Assembly: GCF_009760905.1 (NCBI RefSeq)
Contig: NZ_VIRW01000008.1
Coordinates: 62,001-126,000 of the forward strand
DNA length: 64,000 nucleotides
Reading direction: 5' to 3'
Origin: Chitinibacter sp. GC72
GTDB lineage: Bacteria; Pseudomonadota; Gammaproteobacteria; Burkholderiales; Chitinibacteraceae
A program made the translations under genes and the position numbers. Of this stretch, positions 28,291 through 37,652 are shown one piece after another (positions within the stretch are counted from its first letter, which is position 1; every line of letters begins with the position of its first letter). Under the pieces are notes generated by a model. The model had not been told where the DNA came from. It did no database searches and worked only from the letters and a program-made list of their open reading frames with translations.

Positions 28291-29175
28291 ATGATGCCCA
28301 TCCATGATCTAATCAAGCCGCAGGTCGAGGCATTTTTTGACCCGGCGACAAATACCATCAGCTATCTGGTGTATGACGAGGCCGGTGGCCACGCGGCCAT
28401 TATCGATCCCGTACTTGATTACGACCCGAAAGCGGCGCGCACCAGTACCGACAGTGCTGCAAAAATCGTCGCGCGGGTGCGCGAGCTGGGGGTGCAGATC
28501 GACTGGATTCTGGAAACGCACGCCCATGCTGATCATTTATCGGCAGCGGCCTGGCTTAAAGACGCTGTAGGTGGGCAGATTGGCATCGGGCATGGCATTG
28601 ACCGGGTGCAGAAAATCTTCAAGCCGATTTTTGGTATGGAAGAAGCGTTTCAAACCGATGGCCGCCAGTTTGATCATTTGTTTGCTGATGATGAAGAGTG
28701 GGGTATTGGTCGCTTGAGCGCAAAGGTATTGGCTGTACCAGGGCATACCCCTGCTGATGTGGCCTATCTGATTGGTGATGCATTATTCCTGGGTGATACT
28801 CTATTCATGCCTGATGTGGGTACGGCGCGCTGTGATTTTCCCGGTGGCAGTGCGGCTAATCTGTATGACTCGGTGCAGAGGCTGTATCAGCTGCCCGATG
28901 AAACTCGCGCCTTTGCCTGCCATGACTATCCGCCGCCTGATCGGCCTGTCGCGGTGTGGGAGGCCACACTGGGCGAGCACAAACAGCACAATATTCACCT
29001 CAATAGCCGCGTAACAAAGGCAGAATTCATTAAAATGCGCGAAGCACGTGACGCCACGCTGGCCATGCCCGTGTTGATCATGCCGTCCATCCAGATCAAT
29101 GTGCGGGCGGGGCATTTACCCCCGGCCGAAGCGGATGGCCGCCAGTACCTGAAACTGCCTTTGAATACTTTGTAA
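28291..29175 (+). CDS. blh: MBL-fold hydrolase, persulfide dioxygenase-like (Blh)
   Basis: 294 residues of the ETHE1/Blh type metallo-beta-lactamase fold. Metal ligands are visible: THAHADHL (about residues 76-83), VPGHTPADV (about residue 153), LGDTLF with the bridging Asp, and the late histidine in CHDYPPP. Blh proteins oxidise glutathione persulfide to sulfite in hydrogen sulfide detoxification. The start ATG at 28291 has GGAG 6 bases upstream. Divergent from the BigR-like repressor, as in plant-associated bacteria where BigR controls blh. Confidence 0.9.
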   Translation: MMPIHDLIKPQVEAFFDPATNTISYLVYDEAGGHAAIIDPVLDYDPKAARTSTDSAAKIVARVRELGVQIDWILETHAHADHLSAAAWLKDAVGGQIGIGHGIDRVQKIFKPIFGMEEAFQTDGRQFDHLFADDEEWGIGRLSAKVLAVPGHTPADVAYLIGDALFLGDTLFMPDVGTARCDFPGGSAANLYDSVQRLYQLPDETRAFACHDYPPPDRPVAVWEATLGEHKQHNIHLNSRVTKAEFIKMREARDATLAMPVLIMPSIQINVRAGHLPPAEADGRQYLKLPLNTL

Positions 29176-29180
29176 GTGAT

Positions 29181-29271
29181 AAGCAAAAGCTTGCATGCAA
29201 GACGGCGAAGCCGAAGATAGTGCATATGTACAGCGAGGCGAGCCAATGATGCGAGCAAGCTGTTGTTGATT
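29181..29271. repeat. Long imperfect palindrome, type E
   Basis: AGCTTGCATG at 29188-29197 and GCGAGCAAGCT at 29251-29261 are the arms; the centre carries GTGCATATGTAC. Same plan as 40783-40889 and 62457-62601. It fills the gap between blh and trxC. Confidence 0.5.
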
Positions 29272-29287
29272 TTGATAAGGATAAAAA

Positions 29288-29740
29288 ATGACTATGCAGG
29301 AGATGGATATGAAGGATGTGCAAATTGGATGCCCTCATTGCCACGCGGTAAACCGCCTGGAAGCGGCGCGCCTGAACGAAGCGCCCAACTGCGGCGCCTG
29401 TAAAGCGCCTTTGCTGGCGGGCGGGCCGATTGCGGCCACCAAGGAATCACTGCCGCTGATTTTGAAACACAGCAAGTTGCCGGTGGTGATTGATTTCTGG
29501 GCGCCGTGGTGCGGGCCGTGCCAGCAGTTTGGCCCTACTTTTGCAGCAGCGGCCAAGGATATGGCTGGCAAAATGCTGTTTGTCAAAATTGATACCGAGG
29601 CGCAGCCAGAGCTAGGCAATCAGTTCCGCGTGCGCAGCATTCCAACGCTGCTGGTGGTGGAGGGCAATGCCGAGCTGGAGAGGGTGTCCGGTGCCTTGTC
29701 GCCGGGGCAATTCAAAGCCTGGTTAATGCAGTTTCTATAA
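29288..29740 (+). CDS. trxC: Thioredoxin 2
   Basis: 150 residues: an N-terminal zinc-finger-like part with two CxxC pairs (CPHC and CGAC), then a thioredoxin domain with the active site WAPWCGPC (about residues 76-83). This layout is that of TrxC, an oxidative-stress thioredoxin. An alternative start at 29309 (MKDVQIGCPHCH) has an AGGAG site inside the longer version and gives the more usual N-terminus; both are possible. Its place after the persulfide dioxygenase fits reduction of protein persulfides. Confidence 0.92.
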   Translation: MTMQEMDMKDVQIGCPHCHAVNRLEAARLNEAPNCGACKAPLLAGGPIAATKESLPLILKHSKLPVVIDFWAPWCGPCQQFGPTFAAAAKDMAGKMLFVKIDTEAQPELGNQFRVRSIPTLLVVEGNAELERVSGALSPGQFKAWLMQFL

Positions 29741-29781
29741 GTAGTTTCTGTCAAGCGGCCAGCTGCCGCAGGAGGTGTGTG

Positions 29782-29973
29782 ATGAACAATGTAGGTGGTT
29801 TGGATCGCATGGCCAGAATCGTCATCGGGCTGCTACTGATTGTGCTGGCCGCTGTGGGTGTGATCGGTGCCTGGGGTTTTATTGGTCTTGTGCCACTGGC
29901 AACGGGCCTTTTGCGCTCATGCCCTTTGTATAAGGTCTTCGGCTTTAGCACCTGCCCGATTAACAAGGAATAA
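29782..29973 (+). CDS. DUF2892 (YgaP-type transmembrane) protein, 63 aa
   Basis: Short membrane protein: MNNVGGLDRMARIVIGL, two hydrophobic helices and the ending LLRSCPLYKVFGFSTCP with the two cysteines conserved in this family. The same domain forms the C-terminus of rhodanese YgaP. AGGAGG precedes the ATG. The gene follows trxC by 41 bp and is closed by a strong terminator. A role with persulfides is inferred from the context only. Confidence 0.88.
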   Translation: MNNVGGLDRMARIVIGLLLIVLAAVGVIGAWGFIGLVPLATGLLRSCPLYKVFGFSTCPINKE

Positions 29974-30010
29974 ACGGCTGCGGGTGTTAAGTAAACGCCA
30001 GATACACAAT

Positions 30011-30039
30011 AAAAAAACCTGACATCGTCAGGTTTTTTT
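30011..30039. terminator. Bidirectional terminator between DUF2892 gene and pbpG
   Basis: CCTGAC/GTCAGG stem with a 3-base loop flanked by seven A and seven T, so it works for both convergent genes. Confidence 0.9.
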
Positions 30040-30058
30040 ATTGTTGGCTGTTTCAAGA

Positions 30059-31123
30059 TCAGCCTGCGCGGTAATTATTCTGCCGCGTTTCCTCAATCCA
30101 GCGACGGATGCGCTGAACATCGCCGATTCGCGTCTGTTTACCAGCCGAATCCATCAAAATCATCACCACTGGCATGCTGTTAATCGTGGCTTGCATCACG
30201 ATACAGCGACCCGCTTCATTGATAAAGCCGGTTTTCGATACACCAATACTCCAATCCGGGTCTTTGACCAACGGATTGGTGTTGCGATAGGTCATCAGAT
30301 TATTGGTCAAATTGGAAATGAAAGTGTATTCGCTGGACGTCGAGAATTGGTGGATTTCCGGGTAGCGCTGTGCGGCTTTGACCATCAACGACAGATCGCG
30401 TGGTGTAGCAACGTTTTGCGGATTCAGCCCGGTTGAGTCATAAAAACGTGCGTGCGTCATGCCCAGTTGCAGGGCTTTTTCATTCATTTTGCGGATGAAA
30501 TGCGCGCGGCCACCCGGGAAGGCATGGCTCAGAGCCGAGGCCGCCCGGTTTTCCGACGACATCAAGGCCAACAGCAGCATCTCGCCTCGCGTCAGCGTGG
30601 TGCCAACGGCCAGGCGTGATCCGGTGTTTTTCAATGTATCAACATCATCATGAGTGACGCTGATCAGCTCGTTCAGTGGCAATCGGGCATCTAGCACCAC
30701 CATGGCGGTCATCAATTTGGTGATCGAGGCAATCGGCACCACATTATCCGCATTGCGCTCGTACATAACCTCGCCTGTTTGCTGGTTGAGCACCACCACG
30801 CCAGCTGATTGCACACCTGGGCTGTAAAAATTGATCGGGCTGGCATTGACGCGGGAAATTTGCACATCGCGGCGCGCACCGGCTATGGCGCGCTGCTTGA
30901 TATTAATCGTGCGTGTCGACTGTCTGGTAATTCGGGTAGTTTGTTTTTTGGCTTTGCTGTATTTCTGCGGTGATTTTTTTTGCGCAATGGCCGATTTTTT
31001 TGTGCTGGATTTTTTGGCTGAAGTGCCTGTTTTTTCTGCAGTATTTTTAGCTGCAAGGGCTGGGGTTGCCGCTAAAAATGCGCAGGTAATCAGGGCGCAT
31101 AGTGGGCGAAATAACTTAGGCAT
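30059..31123 (-). CDS. pbpG: D-alanyl-D-alanine endopeptidase (PBP7 type)
   Basis: Periplasmic low-molecular-mass penicillin-binding protein that cuts peptidoglycan cross-links. 354 residues: signal peptide ending ALAA (about residue 24), a Lys/Ser/Ala-rich linker (residues 25-75), then the S11 peptidase domain with SITK (active-site Ser), SSENRA (SxN motif) and SKTGFINEAG (KTG). The C-terminus lacks the beta-rich domain of DacA types, which favours PbpG. Convergent with the trxC unit. Confidence 0.92.
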   Translation of the reverse strand: MPKLFRPLCALITCAFLAATPALAAKNTAEKTGTSAKKSSTKKSAIAQKKSPQKYSKAKKQTTRITRQSTRTINIKQRAIAGARRDVQISRVNASPINFYSPGVQSAGVVVLNQQTGEVMYERNADNVVPIASITKLMTAMVVLDARLPLNELISVTHDDVDTLKNTGSRLAVGTTLTRGEMLLLALMSSENRAASALSHAFPGGRAHFIRKMNEKALQLGMTHARFYDSTGLNPQNVATPRDLSLMVKAAQRYPEIHQFSTSSEYTFISNLTNNLMTYRNTNPLVKDPDWSIGVSKTGFINEAGRCIVMQATINSMPVVMILMDSAGKQTRIGDVQRIRRWIEETRQNNYRAG

Positions 31124-31257
31124 AAAAGACCCCTTAATAAGACACTATCTGTTGCTATGTTAGTTAATGCTGATTTTACGCAAAGAGTGTGAAAAAGTCA
31201 TTGTTAATCAACAAGTAGTGGTTTTTAGCTAATAAATGACATTAGAATGTGATTGGC

Positions 31258-31296
31258 TTGCAGTGCGTGTTAGGATATTTTTTTATTGCACTGCAA
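31258..31296. promoter_or_regulatory. 9-bp inverted repeat upstream of phaC
   Basis: TTGCAGTGC (31258-31266) and GCACTGCAA (31288-31296), centres 30 bp apart, 52 bp before the phaC start codon. A possible operator for a PHA regulator; the binding protein is not known from the sequence. Confidence 0.4.
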
Positions 31297-31347
31297 CAAT
31301 TGTGTTGTCACAATGCTAGGGAAAACCCTAGTCTTACGGAGCCTAAC

Positions 31348-33066
31348 GTGCTGAATCATCCCGCCATGCAAGCTTTTTTCGAGCAATTAACCCAGACTAA
31401 CCGTCAATGGACAGAGCAATGGGCCAAAGCATTTCCTGTGGCTGAACCCAGCCAGCATCTGACCGTAATGCATGAAATGCTGCACAAATTGCAACAATCG
31501 CAGCCTAGCTTGCTCGGCGCACAAACCGCTTTTTATCAGCAGCAAATGGATTTGTGGCTGGGGCTGATTGGGGCCAAGCCGGGTGTCAAAGTGGTTGAGG
31601 CCGAAAAAAGCGATCGCCGTTTTAATGCGCCAGAATGGGATACGCCGATTTTTGACTATATCCGCCAGAATTACCTGCTGACGTCCAAATGGCTGCTCGA
31701 CCAAATCAATTCGCCGCAATATGACGATGCAACGCGCGAAAAAATGTCATTCTTTACCCGCCAGTATATCGACGCAATGAGCCCGAGCAATTTTGCTTTT
31801 ACCAATCCGGAAGTCATGAAGCTCGCGCTGGAAACCAAGGGTGAAAGTCTGCAGGAAGGTATGAAACAATTGCTGGCAGATATGCAAAAAGGCTCGATCA
31901 CCATGACTGATGAAAGTCAGTTTGAAGTGGGTAAAAATCTGGCCGTTACGCCGGGCGAGGTGATTTTCGAGAATGATTTATTCCAGCTGATTCAGTACAC
32001 CCCAAGTACCCCCGAGGTGTATAGCCGCCCACTGCTAGTGGTGCCGCCGTGTGTGAACAAATACTACATTATGGATTTGCAGCCAGCCAATTCGATGATG
32101 AGCTATATCGTTAGCCAGGGCTTTACCACTTTCCTGGTTTCCTGGAAATCCATTGAGCCGCATCAGGCTGATTTGCGCTGGGATGACTACATCGAAAGTG
32201 GTGTGATCAAGGCGGCCGAAGTGGTGCGTGAAATCAGCAAGGCTGAAAAAATCAATGTGCTGTCGTTCTGCATCGGTGGCGAGCTGGTGTCTACCGCGAT
32301 GCCGGTGATGAAAGCGCGCGGCATGGACTGGTTTGAATCGGTCACGCTGATGACCGTGATGCTGGATCACACCGACCCGGGCGAGATCAAGCACTTTATC
32401 GACTGGAATATCGTCCGTCAGCGCGAAGCGCAAAAAGAAGGCGTGATCGGCGGCAAGGAGCTGGCTCGTACCTTCTCGGCACTACGCTCGAATGATCTGA
32501 TCTGGAATTACGTTGTTAATAATTACCTGAAAGGCAAAAACCCGGCGCCGTTCGATTTGCTGTACTGGAATAGCGATTCGGCCAATCTGGCTTTGCCAAT
32601 GCACACCTTCTTCCTGCGTAATATGTATCTGGAAAACAATCTGGTTAAACCCAATTCGTTCAGCCTGTGTGGCACGCCGATTGATCTGACGACGATTAAT
32701 GTGCCGACCTATATTTTTGCCGCGCGTGAAGACCATATCGTGCCTTGGCAGTCGGCATTTGCCACGACCAAAATCTTCAAAGGCCCAATCCGTTTTGTAC
32801 TCGGTGCCTCAGGCCATATCGCCGGCGCGATCAATCCGGTATCGACCAATAAGCGTAATTACTGGGTCAATGACAATGTTGCGCTCAATAGTGAGGACTG
32901 GTTAAACAGTGCCGAATCTCGTCCTGGCAGCTGGTGGCAGGATTGGTCGGCCTGGTTGGCTCCGCATTCAGGTACCCAAGTTGCTGCGCCGAAAAAAGCA
33001 GGCAATACCAAATACAAAATGATCGAGCCAGCGCCTGGCCGTTATGTGAAAGCCAAAGTGGTTTGA
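31348..33066 (+). CDS. phaC: Class I poly(3-hydroxyalkanoate) synthase
   Basis: Polymerises 3-hydroxyacyl-CoA to PHA storage granules. 572 residues: N-terminal PhaC_N domain (about residues 80-240), then the alpha/beta-hydrolase core with the lipase-like box SFCIGGE whose cysteine is the nucleophile (about residue 308), and the late segments FAAREDHIVPW (Asp/His pair) and GASGHIAG (catalytic His). The GTG at 31348 has GGAG 6 bases upstream and starts the protein as MLNHPAMQAFFEQ; the longer open frame to 31249 lacks a good start. Followed by a terminator and phaA. Confidence 0.95.
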   Translation: MLNHPAMQAFFEQLTQTNRQWTEQWAKAFPVAEPSQHLTVMHEMLHKLQQSQPSLLGAQTAFYQQQMDLWLGLIGAKPGVKVVEAEKSDRRFNAPEWDTPIFDYIRQNYLLTSKWLLDQINSPQYDDATREKMSFFTRQYIDAMSPSNFAFTNPEVMKLALETKGESLQEGMKQLLADMQKGSITMTDESQFEVGKNLAVTPGEVIFENDLFQLIQYTPSTPEVYSRPLLVVPPCVNKYYIMDLQPANSMMSYIVSQGFTTFLVSWKSIEPHQADLRWDDYIESGVIKAAEVVREISKAEKINVLSFCIGGELVSTAMPVMKARGMDWFESVTLMTVMLDHTDPGEIKHFIDWNIVRQREAQKEGVIGGKELARTFSALRSNDLIWNYVVNNYLKGKNPAPFDLLYWNSDSANLALPMHTFFLRNMYLENNLVKPNSFSLCGTPIDLTTINVPTYIFAAREDHIVPWQSAFATTKIFKGPIRFVLGASGHIAGAINPVSTNKRNYWVNDNVALNSEDWLNSAESRPGSWWQDWSAWLAPHSGTQVAAPKKAGNTKYKMIEPAPGRYVKAKVV

Positions 33067-33084
33067 TTTCTGATCGATTTATCC

Positions 33085-33111
33085 AGCAAGGCAAACAGCC
33101 TTGCTTTTTTT
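33085..33111 (+). terminator. Terminator after phaC
   Basis: AGCAAGGC/GCCTTGCT stem, 5-base loop, seven T. It separates phaC from phaA, so the two are probably transcribed at different levels. Confidence 0.85.
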
Positions 33112-33166
33112 AGAACCAAATGCTTACAGCTAGATGTTGTTTGCTTTTGTTGCGAGAGGATTATTT

Positions 33167-34345
33167 ATGACTGAAGTGGTTATTGTTGCAGCTGGCCGTA
33201 CAGCCTTGGGCAATTTCTCTGGTGGCCTGGCCAAAGTGGCTGCGCCGGAATTGGGCGCAACCGTGATTCGTGCCTTGCTCGAAAAAACCGGCGTGAAAGC
33301 TGAACAAGTGTCAGAAGTCATTTTGGGTAATGTTTTGACTGCCGGCTTGGGCCAAAATCCAGCCCGTCAGGCTGTACGCCGTGCTGGTCTGCCAGATGCA
33401 GTACCTGGCCTGACGATTAATCAGGTGTGTGGCTCTGGTCTGAAAGCCGTCGCTTTGGGCGCGCAAGCGATTCTGGCTGGCGACGCTGAGATTGTGATTG
33501 CGGGTGGTCAGGAAAACATGTCGGCCAGCCCGCATATCCTGAATGGCAGCCGCGATGGTTTCCGTATGGGTAACGCCAGCCTCGTTGACAGCATGGTATA
33601 CGATGGCCTGACCGACGCGTACAACAACTATCACATGGGCGTGACGGCAGAAAACATCGCCAAAAAATACAGCATTACGCGTGAAGAGCAGGATGCTTTG
33701 GCGCTGTCTTCACAACAAAAAGCCGCTGCAGCACAAGCCGCTGGTCGCTTTGTCGATGAAATCATCCCGGTTGTGATTCCGCAAAAGAAAGGCGACCCAG
33801 TCGTTTTCAATCAGGACGAATTTATCAAGCCTTCAACTACGGCTGAATCTCTGGCCAAACTGCGCGCCGCTTTTGATAAAGAAGGCACGGTGACTGCTGG
33901 TAATGCATCGGGCATTAACGATGGCGCTGCTGCTGTGTTGCTGATGAGCCGCGACAAAGCCAATGAATTGGGTCTGACGGTACTGGCTTCGATTAAAGCA
34001 TCGGCGAGCACGGGTCTTGATCCAACGATTATGGGCATGGGTCCGGTATCAGCAACGCAACGCGCTTTGGCTAAAGCGGGCTGGAGCATTGATGATCTGG
34101 ATCTGATCGAAGCCAACGAAGCATTTGCCGCCCAAGCCCTGGGCGTGGCGCGCGAGCTGAAATGGGATCTGAACAAAGTGAATGTGAACGGCGGCGCGAT
34201 TGCTTTGGGCCACCCGATTGGCGCTTCAGGCTGCCGCGTATTGGTGACGCTGATTCATGAAATGGTCCGCCGCGATGCGAAAAAAGGTTTGGCAACTTTG
34301 TGTATCGGTGGGGGTATGGGCGTAGCACTGTGTGTTGAACGCTAA
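33167..34345 (+). CDS. phaA: Acetyl-CoA C-acetyltransferase (beta-ketothiolase)
   Basis: Condenses two acetyl-CoA to acetoacetyl-CoA, first step of PHB synthesis, and runs backwards in degradation. 392 residues of thiolase. Active-site segments: [18 protein letters not shown] (nucleophile Cys, about residue 88), [25 protein letters not shown] (catalytic His) and [11 protein letters not shown] (second Cys). ATG at 33167 has AGAGGA upstream. Next to phaC, hence the name; no phaB reductase is in the window. Confidence 0.93.
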   Translation: MTEVVIVAAGRTALGNFSGGLAKVAAPELGATVIRALLEKTGVKAEQVSEVILGNVLTAGLGQNPARQAVRRAGLPDAVPGLTINQVCGSGLKAVALGAQAILAGDAEIVIAGGQENMSASPHILNGSRDGFRMGNASLVDSMVYDGLTDAYNNYHMGVTAENIAKKYSITREEQDALALSSQQKAAAAQAAGRFVDEIIPVVIPQKKGDPVVFNQDEFIKPSTTAESLAKLRAAFDKEGTVTAGNASGINDGAAAVLLMSRDKANELGLTVLASIKASASTGLDPTIMGMGPVSATQRALAKAGWSIDDLDLIEANEAFAAQALGVARELKWDLNKVNVNGGAIALGHPIGASGCRVLVTLIHEMVRRDAKKGLATLCIGGGMGVALCVER

Positions 34346-34391
34346 TAGCGGGCAATACATGGGCATGTATCTAGTGTAGATATCGCCAAAT

Positions 34392-34425
34392 AAAAAACCG
34401 CAGCTACTCCGCTGCGGTTTTTTTT
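34392..34425. terminator. Bidirectional terminator between phaA and mscL
   Basis: CCGCAGC/GCTGCGG stem, 6-base loop, six A before and eight T after it; serves both convergent genes. Confidence 0.92.
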
Positions 34426-34453
34426 ATTTACGTTATTTACGCGAACACCGTGA

Positions 34454-34879
34454 TCATTTTTTCAATGAATCACGAATCTCGCGTAGCAGGGCAATCTCTT
34501 CTGGTGTTTCAACCACGACAGGCGCTGGTGCTTCTTCGCGTTTCATTTTATTCATTGCCTTCACCACCAGGAATATTGCGAAAGCAACAATCGTAAAGCT
34601 GATCATGCTGTTGATAAACAGGCCAAAATTGAGTGTGACCGCACCGGCGTCCTGCGCGGCTTTGAGTGTCTCGTAAGGGCCGGCGACTTTTGTGCCGTCC
34701 ACCAGCGTGACAAACATATTGGTGAAATCCACTTTGCCAATTAGAAAACCCAGCGGCGGCATAATGATGTCTTTGACCAGCGAATCAACAATCTTGCCAA
34801 ATGCCGCGCCGATCACGACACCGACAGCCAGATCGATCACATTGCCACGCATGGCAAATTCGCGAAATTCTTTAAACAT
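34454..34879 (-). CDS. mscL: Large-conductance mechanosensitive channel
   Basis: 141 residues, two transmembrane helices. Start [20 protein letters not shown] and the pore helix segment [21 protein letters not shown] are those of MscL, which opens under membrane tension in osmotic downshock. A Glu/Pro/Val-rich region precedes the C-terminal helix bundle. Single gene ending at the phaA terminator. Confidence 0.97.
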   Translation of the reverse strand: MFKEFREFAMRGNVIDLAVGVVIGAAFGKIVDSLVKDIIMPPLGFLIGKVDFTNMFVTLVDGTKVAGPYETLKAAQDAGAVTLNFGLFINSMISFTIVAFAIFLVVKAMNKMKREEAPAPVVVETPEEIALLREIRDSLKK

Positions 34880-34916
34880 AACGAGCTCCCGAGATTGAGT
34901 AAAAAGTAAGTTGTAT

Positions 34917-35972
34917 TTAGTCTTTGGCGACCGTTAAGTAAACGGTAATTTCTTCACGGTCGTGGTAGAGGTGCTTGGCGGTGATTTTGCATGGCATGCC
35001 GGCTTTTTCCAGCTTGGATTCGATCAAGCCAAAGCATTTGCATACTTCCAGATAGCGTTTTTTCATCGGAAGCTTCAGATTGAAAATCGAGCGGCGTGCA
35101 TTGCCTGCCGCTACCCATTTGGCAATCAGCTCAGCCACGCGGATCGGCTGCTCGACCATATCGCACACCAGCCATTCAACCGGGTTTTTGGGGCGGAATT
35201 TGAAACCATCATCACGAATGTGTTTCACCTGATGGTGGCCGTCCATGCTGCCCTTCATCGGGCCGTTATCAATGGCAAACACTTTCAGTCCACGGCTCAC
35301 CAGCTGATACGTCCAGCCGCCCGGCGCTGCACCCAGATCAACCGCGCTCATGCCTTCGCGCAATTTGCTTTCCGGATTGTCAACCAGCACCAAAATCGCC
35401 TCGAGCAATTTGAGTGTTGAACGGCTAGGGGCGTCTACAGGCATGCGCAGGCGCGGAATACCGTTGACCCAGTCAGTGTCACGGGCTGGGCGTGAGGTGA
35501 TAAAGACTTCATTTTGCTGTGGGAAAAACAGGTGCAGGCGGTTACGGACACGCTGCGGCTGCAACCAGTTGTTTTCAGCTGCGGCTTTGGCGACATAATC
35601 GCCAAATTTGCGGCAAAAGCTCGACAGCGATTTGCCATCGTTGGTGTCGGGGTATTCAAGCCAGATATCGCTAAAAGCCGAATCAATCGTTTTGAGTGAA
35701 TTCACAATCGGCGTCAGGCGATCTTTGCCGACCAGCGTAATCCGGTCGTGCACCAGCAAAGTCTGGCGCGGGAAAATCAGCTGTTTGTTCACAAGGCTAG
35801 TTAATGCTTTGGGATTTTTCTCGCTGGGGGTGAAGACAATCCAGCCATCGCCGCGCTCAAACGTGCCTTCACACAGGGCGTTATCTGCAATTTCTTCGGC
35901 GCAGTCTGGCTCAAAACCGGGGCGGCAATAAGCAAGTAGCGCTTTTGGGATGGCGGTGTTGATGTCAGACAT
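34917..35972 (-). CDS. rlmM: 23S rRNA (cytidine-2498-2'-O)-methyltransferase
   Basis: 351 residues. N-terminal THUMP-like part ([19 protein letters not shown]), then an FtsJ-like Rossmann methyltransferase with the SAM loop [19 protein letters not shown] (about residues 209-227) and the catalytic K-D-K-E residues in [33 protein letters not shown] and DREEITVYL. Matches RlmM, which methylates C2498 in the peptidyl transferase centre. ATG at 35972 preferred; starts at 35987 and 36032 are in frame. Confidence 0.93.
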   Translation of the reverse strand: MSDINTAIPKALLAYCRPGFEPDCAEEIADNALCEGTFERGDGWIVFTPSEKNPKALTSLVNKQLIFPRQTLLVHDRITLVGKDRLTPIVNSLKTIDSAFSDIWLEYPDTNDGKSLSSFCRKFGDYVAKAAAENNWLQPQRVRNRLHLFFPQQNEVFITSRPARDTDWVNGIPRLRMPVDAPSRSTLKLLEAILVLVDNPESKLREGMSAVDLGAAPGGWTYQLVSRGLKVFAIDNGPMKGSMDGHHQVKHIRDDGFKFRPKNPVEWLVCDMVEQPIRVAELIAKWVAAGNARRSIFNLKLPMKKRYLEVCKCFGLIESKLEKAGMPCKITAKHLYHDREEITVYLTVAKD

Positions 35973-36073
35973 GATTGAGCTCGGCATTAAAAGGCGCAAG
36001 GATACCCAAGAAACGCATTCGATGCCATGCACCTTATCGGCTTGACGACTCGTTAATGGAGGTGGTGATGACT

Positions 36074-37615
36074 TTAGTGCTGGATTTTACAAGGAATGCG
36101 CATTTCAAAGCGGGTGCCCAGGCCTTCCTGTGAGTACACTCTGATTGTACCTCCCAGCGTCTGGGTGACCAGATTGAATACAATATTCAAGCCCAACCCG
36201 CTGCCGCCATTGGCGCGCTTGGTGGTAAAGAAGGGATCGAAAATTTTATCGACGATCGCCGCCGGAACGCCTACGCCGTTATCGCTGAAATTGAGAATAA
36301 CCCAATCTTGCTCACGGTGAGCTGCGATAGTAATCAGATTTCCATCGCGCGCTTTACCATCGTCCAGATAGCTAAAGGCGTGTAAAAGGGCGTTATTGAG
36401 CAGATTGGTCAGAATTTGCGAAAAAGCGCCGGGAAAGCTGTCCATCTTGATTTCTTCATGGCAATCAATTTCGATATTAACTGCCACATGCTTGATCAGC
36501 GGGCGTAAGCTGGTCATGATTTCATTCAGATAAGCGTGCAGCTCAAAATCGCGTTTCACTTCGGAAGTCTGATCAACCGCCACGCGCTTGAAGCTCTGGA
36601 TCAAATCGGCTGCACGTGAGGCGTTGCTTAAAATCAGCGTGGATGACTGTTCGGCAGTCTGGCTGTAATTGACTACATCGGATTTTTTGATCTGGCCAGC
36701 TTCAACCATCTGGTGAAATTTCACCGATTCATCGTGCAAAACCGATGCACTGGTGAGGATAACGCCAACCGGGGTGTTGATTTCATGCGCAATACCGGCC
36801 ACCAGGCTACCCAGCGAGGCCATTTTTTCTGACTGCACCAGATTGGTTTGCGCTTCTTTTAATTGGTTTAGTGCTGTTTCGGCGTCGTCTTTAGCTTGTC
36901 GCATTTCGGCTTCGGTGCGCGACAAATTGGACACATCGTCCTGCAAACGGTGGGCGATACGGTTGTAGCCCAGTGAAACTTCGTCAATTTCCTGATACGG
37001 ATTGCGCGGCAGATCAATGTCCTGATAGCTGCGATCGCGCTCGGCAATTTGGTTGAGTCGATCGCGCAGCAAAGAGAGCGGGCGAATCACAATTCTTTGT
37101 AATGAGCCCGATAGTGCCAGCACTACCAGCAAGTCCAGAATAACAATCTCGATGATTTTCTCGATGACCTGTTCTTTCAATTGCTGGTTGATCAGCTTGC
37201 GGCTGGTTGAGTAGCGGACTTCACCCAGTGTTTTGGTGCTTTCAGCGCCGCTGTAGTTCAGGCTGAACTGGGTCGGAGTTTTTTCCAGCTGGGGCAGGCT
37301 GATTTTGACGATCTGGTCCTCATCATTGCGTTTGCGGCCATCAAGAAAAGTGTCGCCATTGTAGATTTCAATCGCGCTAATGCCGACATAGCTCATTTCG
37401 GCGTCCAGAATGCGTGCCAGCTGGATATCGTCAAAATTCCACAGTACACCGGGAACGACGGTTTCCATCCTGAGCTGCATCCGTTGCTGATAGGCGAGTA
37501 GTTCGGCTTCCAGACGTTGTTGGGTACGATAGAAAGAGATGGCGCCCGAAACAGTCAACGCTGCGGTAAGGATCAGGACAAATAGCAGATTCAGGTGGGT
37601 TTGGATGCGGCGCAT
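36074..37615 (-). CDS. Membrane sensor histidine kinase (orphan)
   Basis: 513 residues: first transmembrane helix (about 10-28), periplasmic sensor of about 125 residues, second helix (about 155-175), HAMP-type linker, coiled coil (residues 225-265), dimerisation domain with phospho-acceptor His in GIAHEINTPVGVILT (about residue 275), and an HATPase_c domain with NLLNNALLHAF, DNGVGVPAAIVDKIFDPFFT and GSGLGLNIVFNLV. No response regulator gene is next to it. The signal is not evident. Neighbour genes give no clear functional link. Confidence 0.88.
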   Translation of the reverse strand: MRRIQTHLNLLFVLILTAALTVSGAISFYRTQQRLEAELLAYQQRMQLRMETVVPGVLWNFDDIQLARILDAEMSYVGISAIEIYNGDTFLDGRKRNDEDQIVKISLPQLEKTPTQFSLNYSGAESTKTLGEVRYSTSRKLINQQLKEQVIEKIIEIVILDLLVVLALSGSLQRIVIRPLSLLRDRLNQIAERDRSYQDIDLPRNPYQEIDEVSLGYNRIAHRLQDDVSNLSRTEAEMRQAKDDAETALNQLKEAQTNLVQSEKMASLGSLVAGIAHEINTPVGVILTSASVLHDESVKFHQMVEAGQIKKSDVVNYSQTAEQSSTLILSNASRAADLIQSFKRVAVDQTSEVKRDFELHAYLNEIMTSLRPLIKHVAVNIEIDCHEEIKMDSFPGAFSQILTNLLNNALLHAFSYLDDGKARDGNLITIAAHREQDWVILNFSDNGVGVPAAIVDKIFDPFFTTKRANGGSGLGLNIVFNLVTQTLGGTIRVYSQEGLGTRFEMRIPCKIQH

Positions 37616-37652
37616 GGCTGAACTTGGGCGAGTTAGGCTTTCAATCTAGCAG

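Noticed and set aside
28700-28750. GGGTATTGG ... GCATACCC inside the blh gene
   Set aside because: The spacing is 50 bp, not 48-49, and the DNA codes for the conserved PGHTP metal-binding region, so it is explained by the protein.
34312-34360. GGGTAT-N37-ATACAT over the phaA 3' end
   Set aside because: The first end codes for the conserved GGGMG of thiolase and the other end is imperfect; likely chance.
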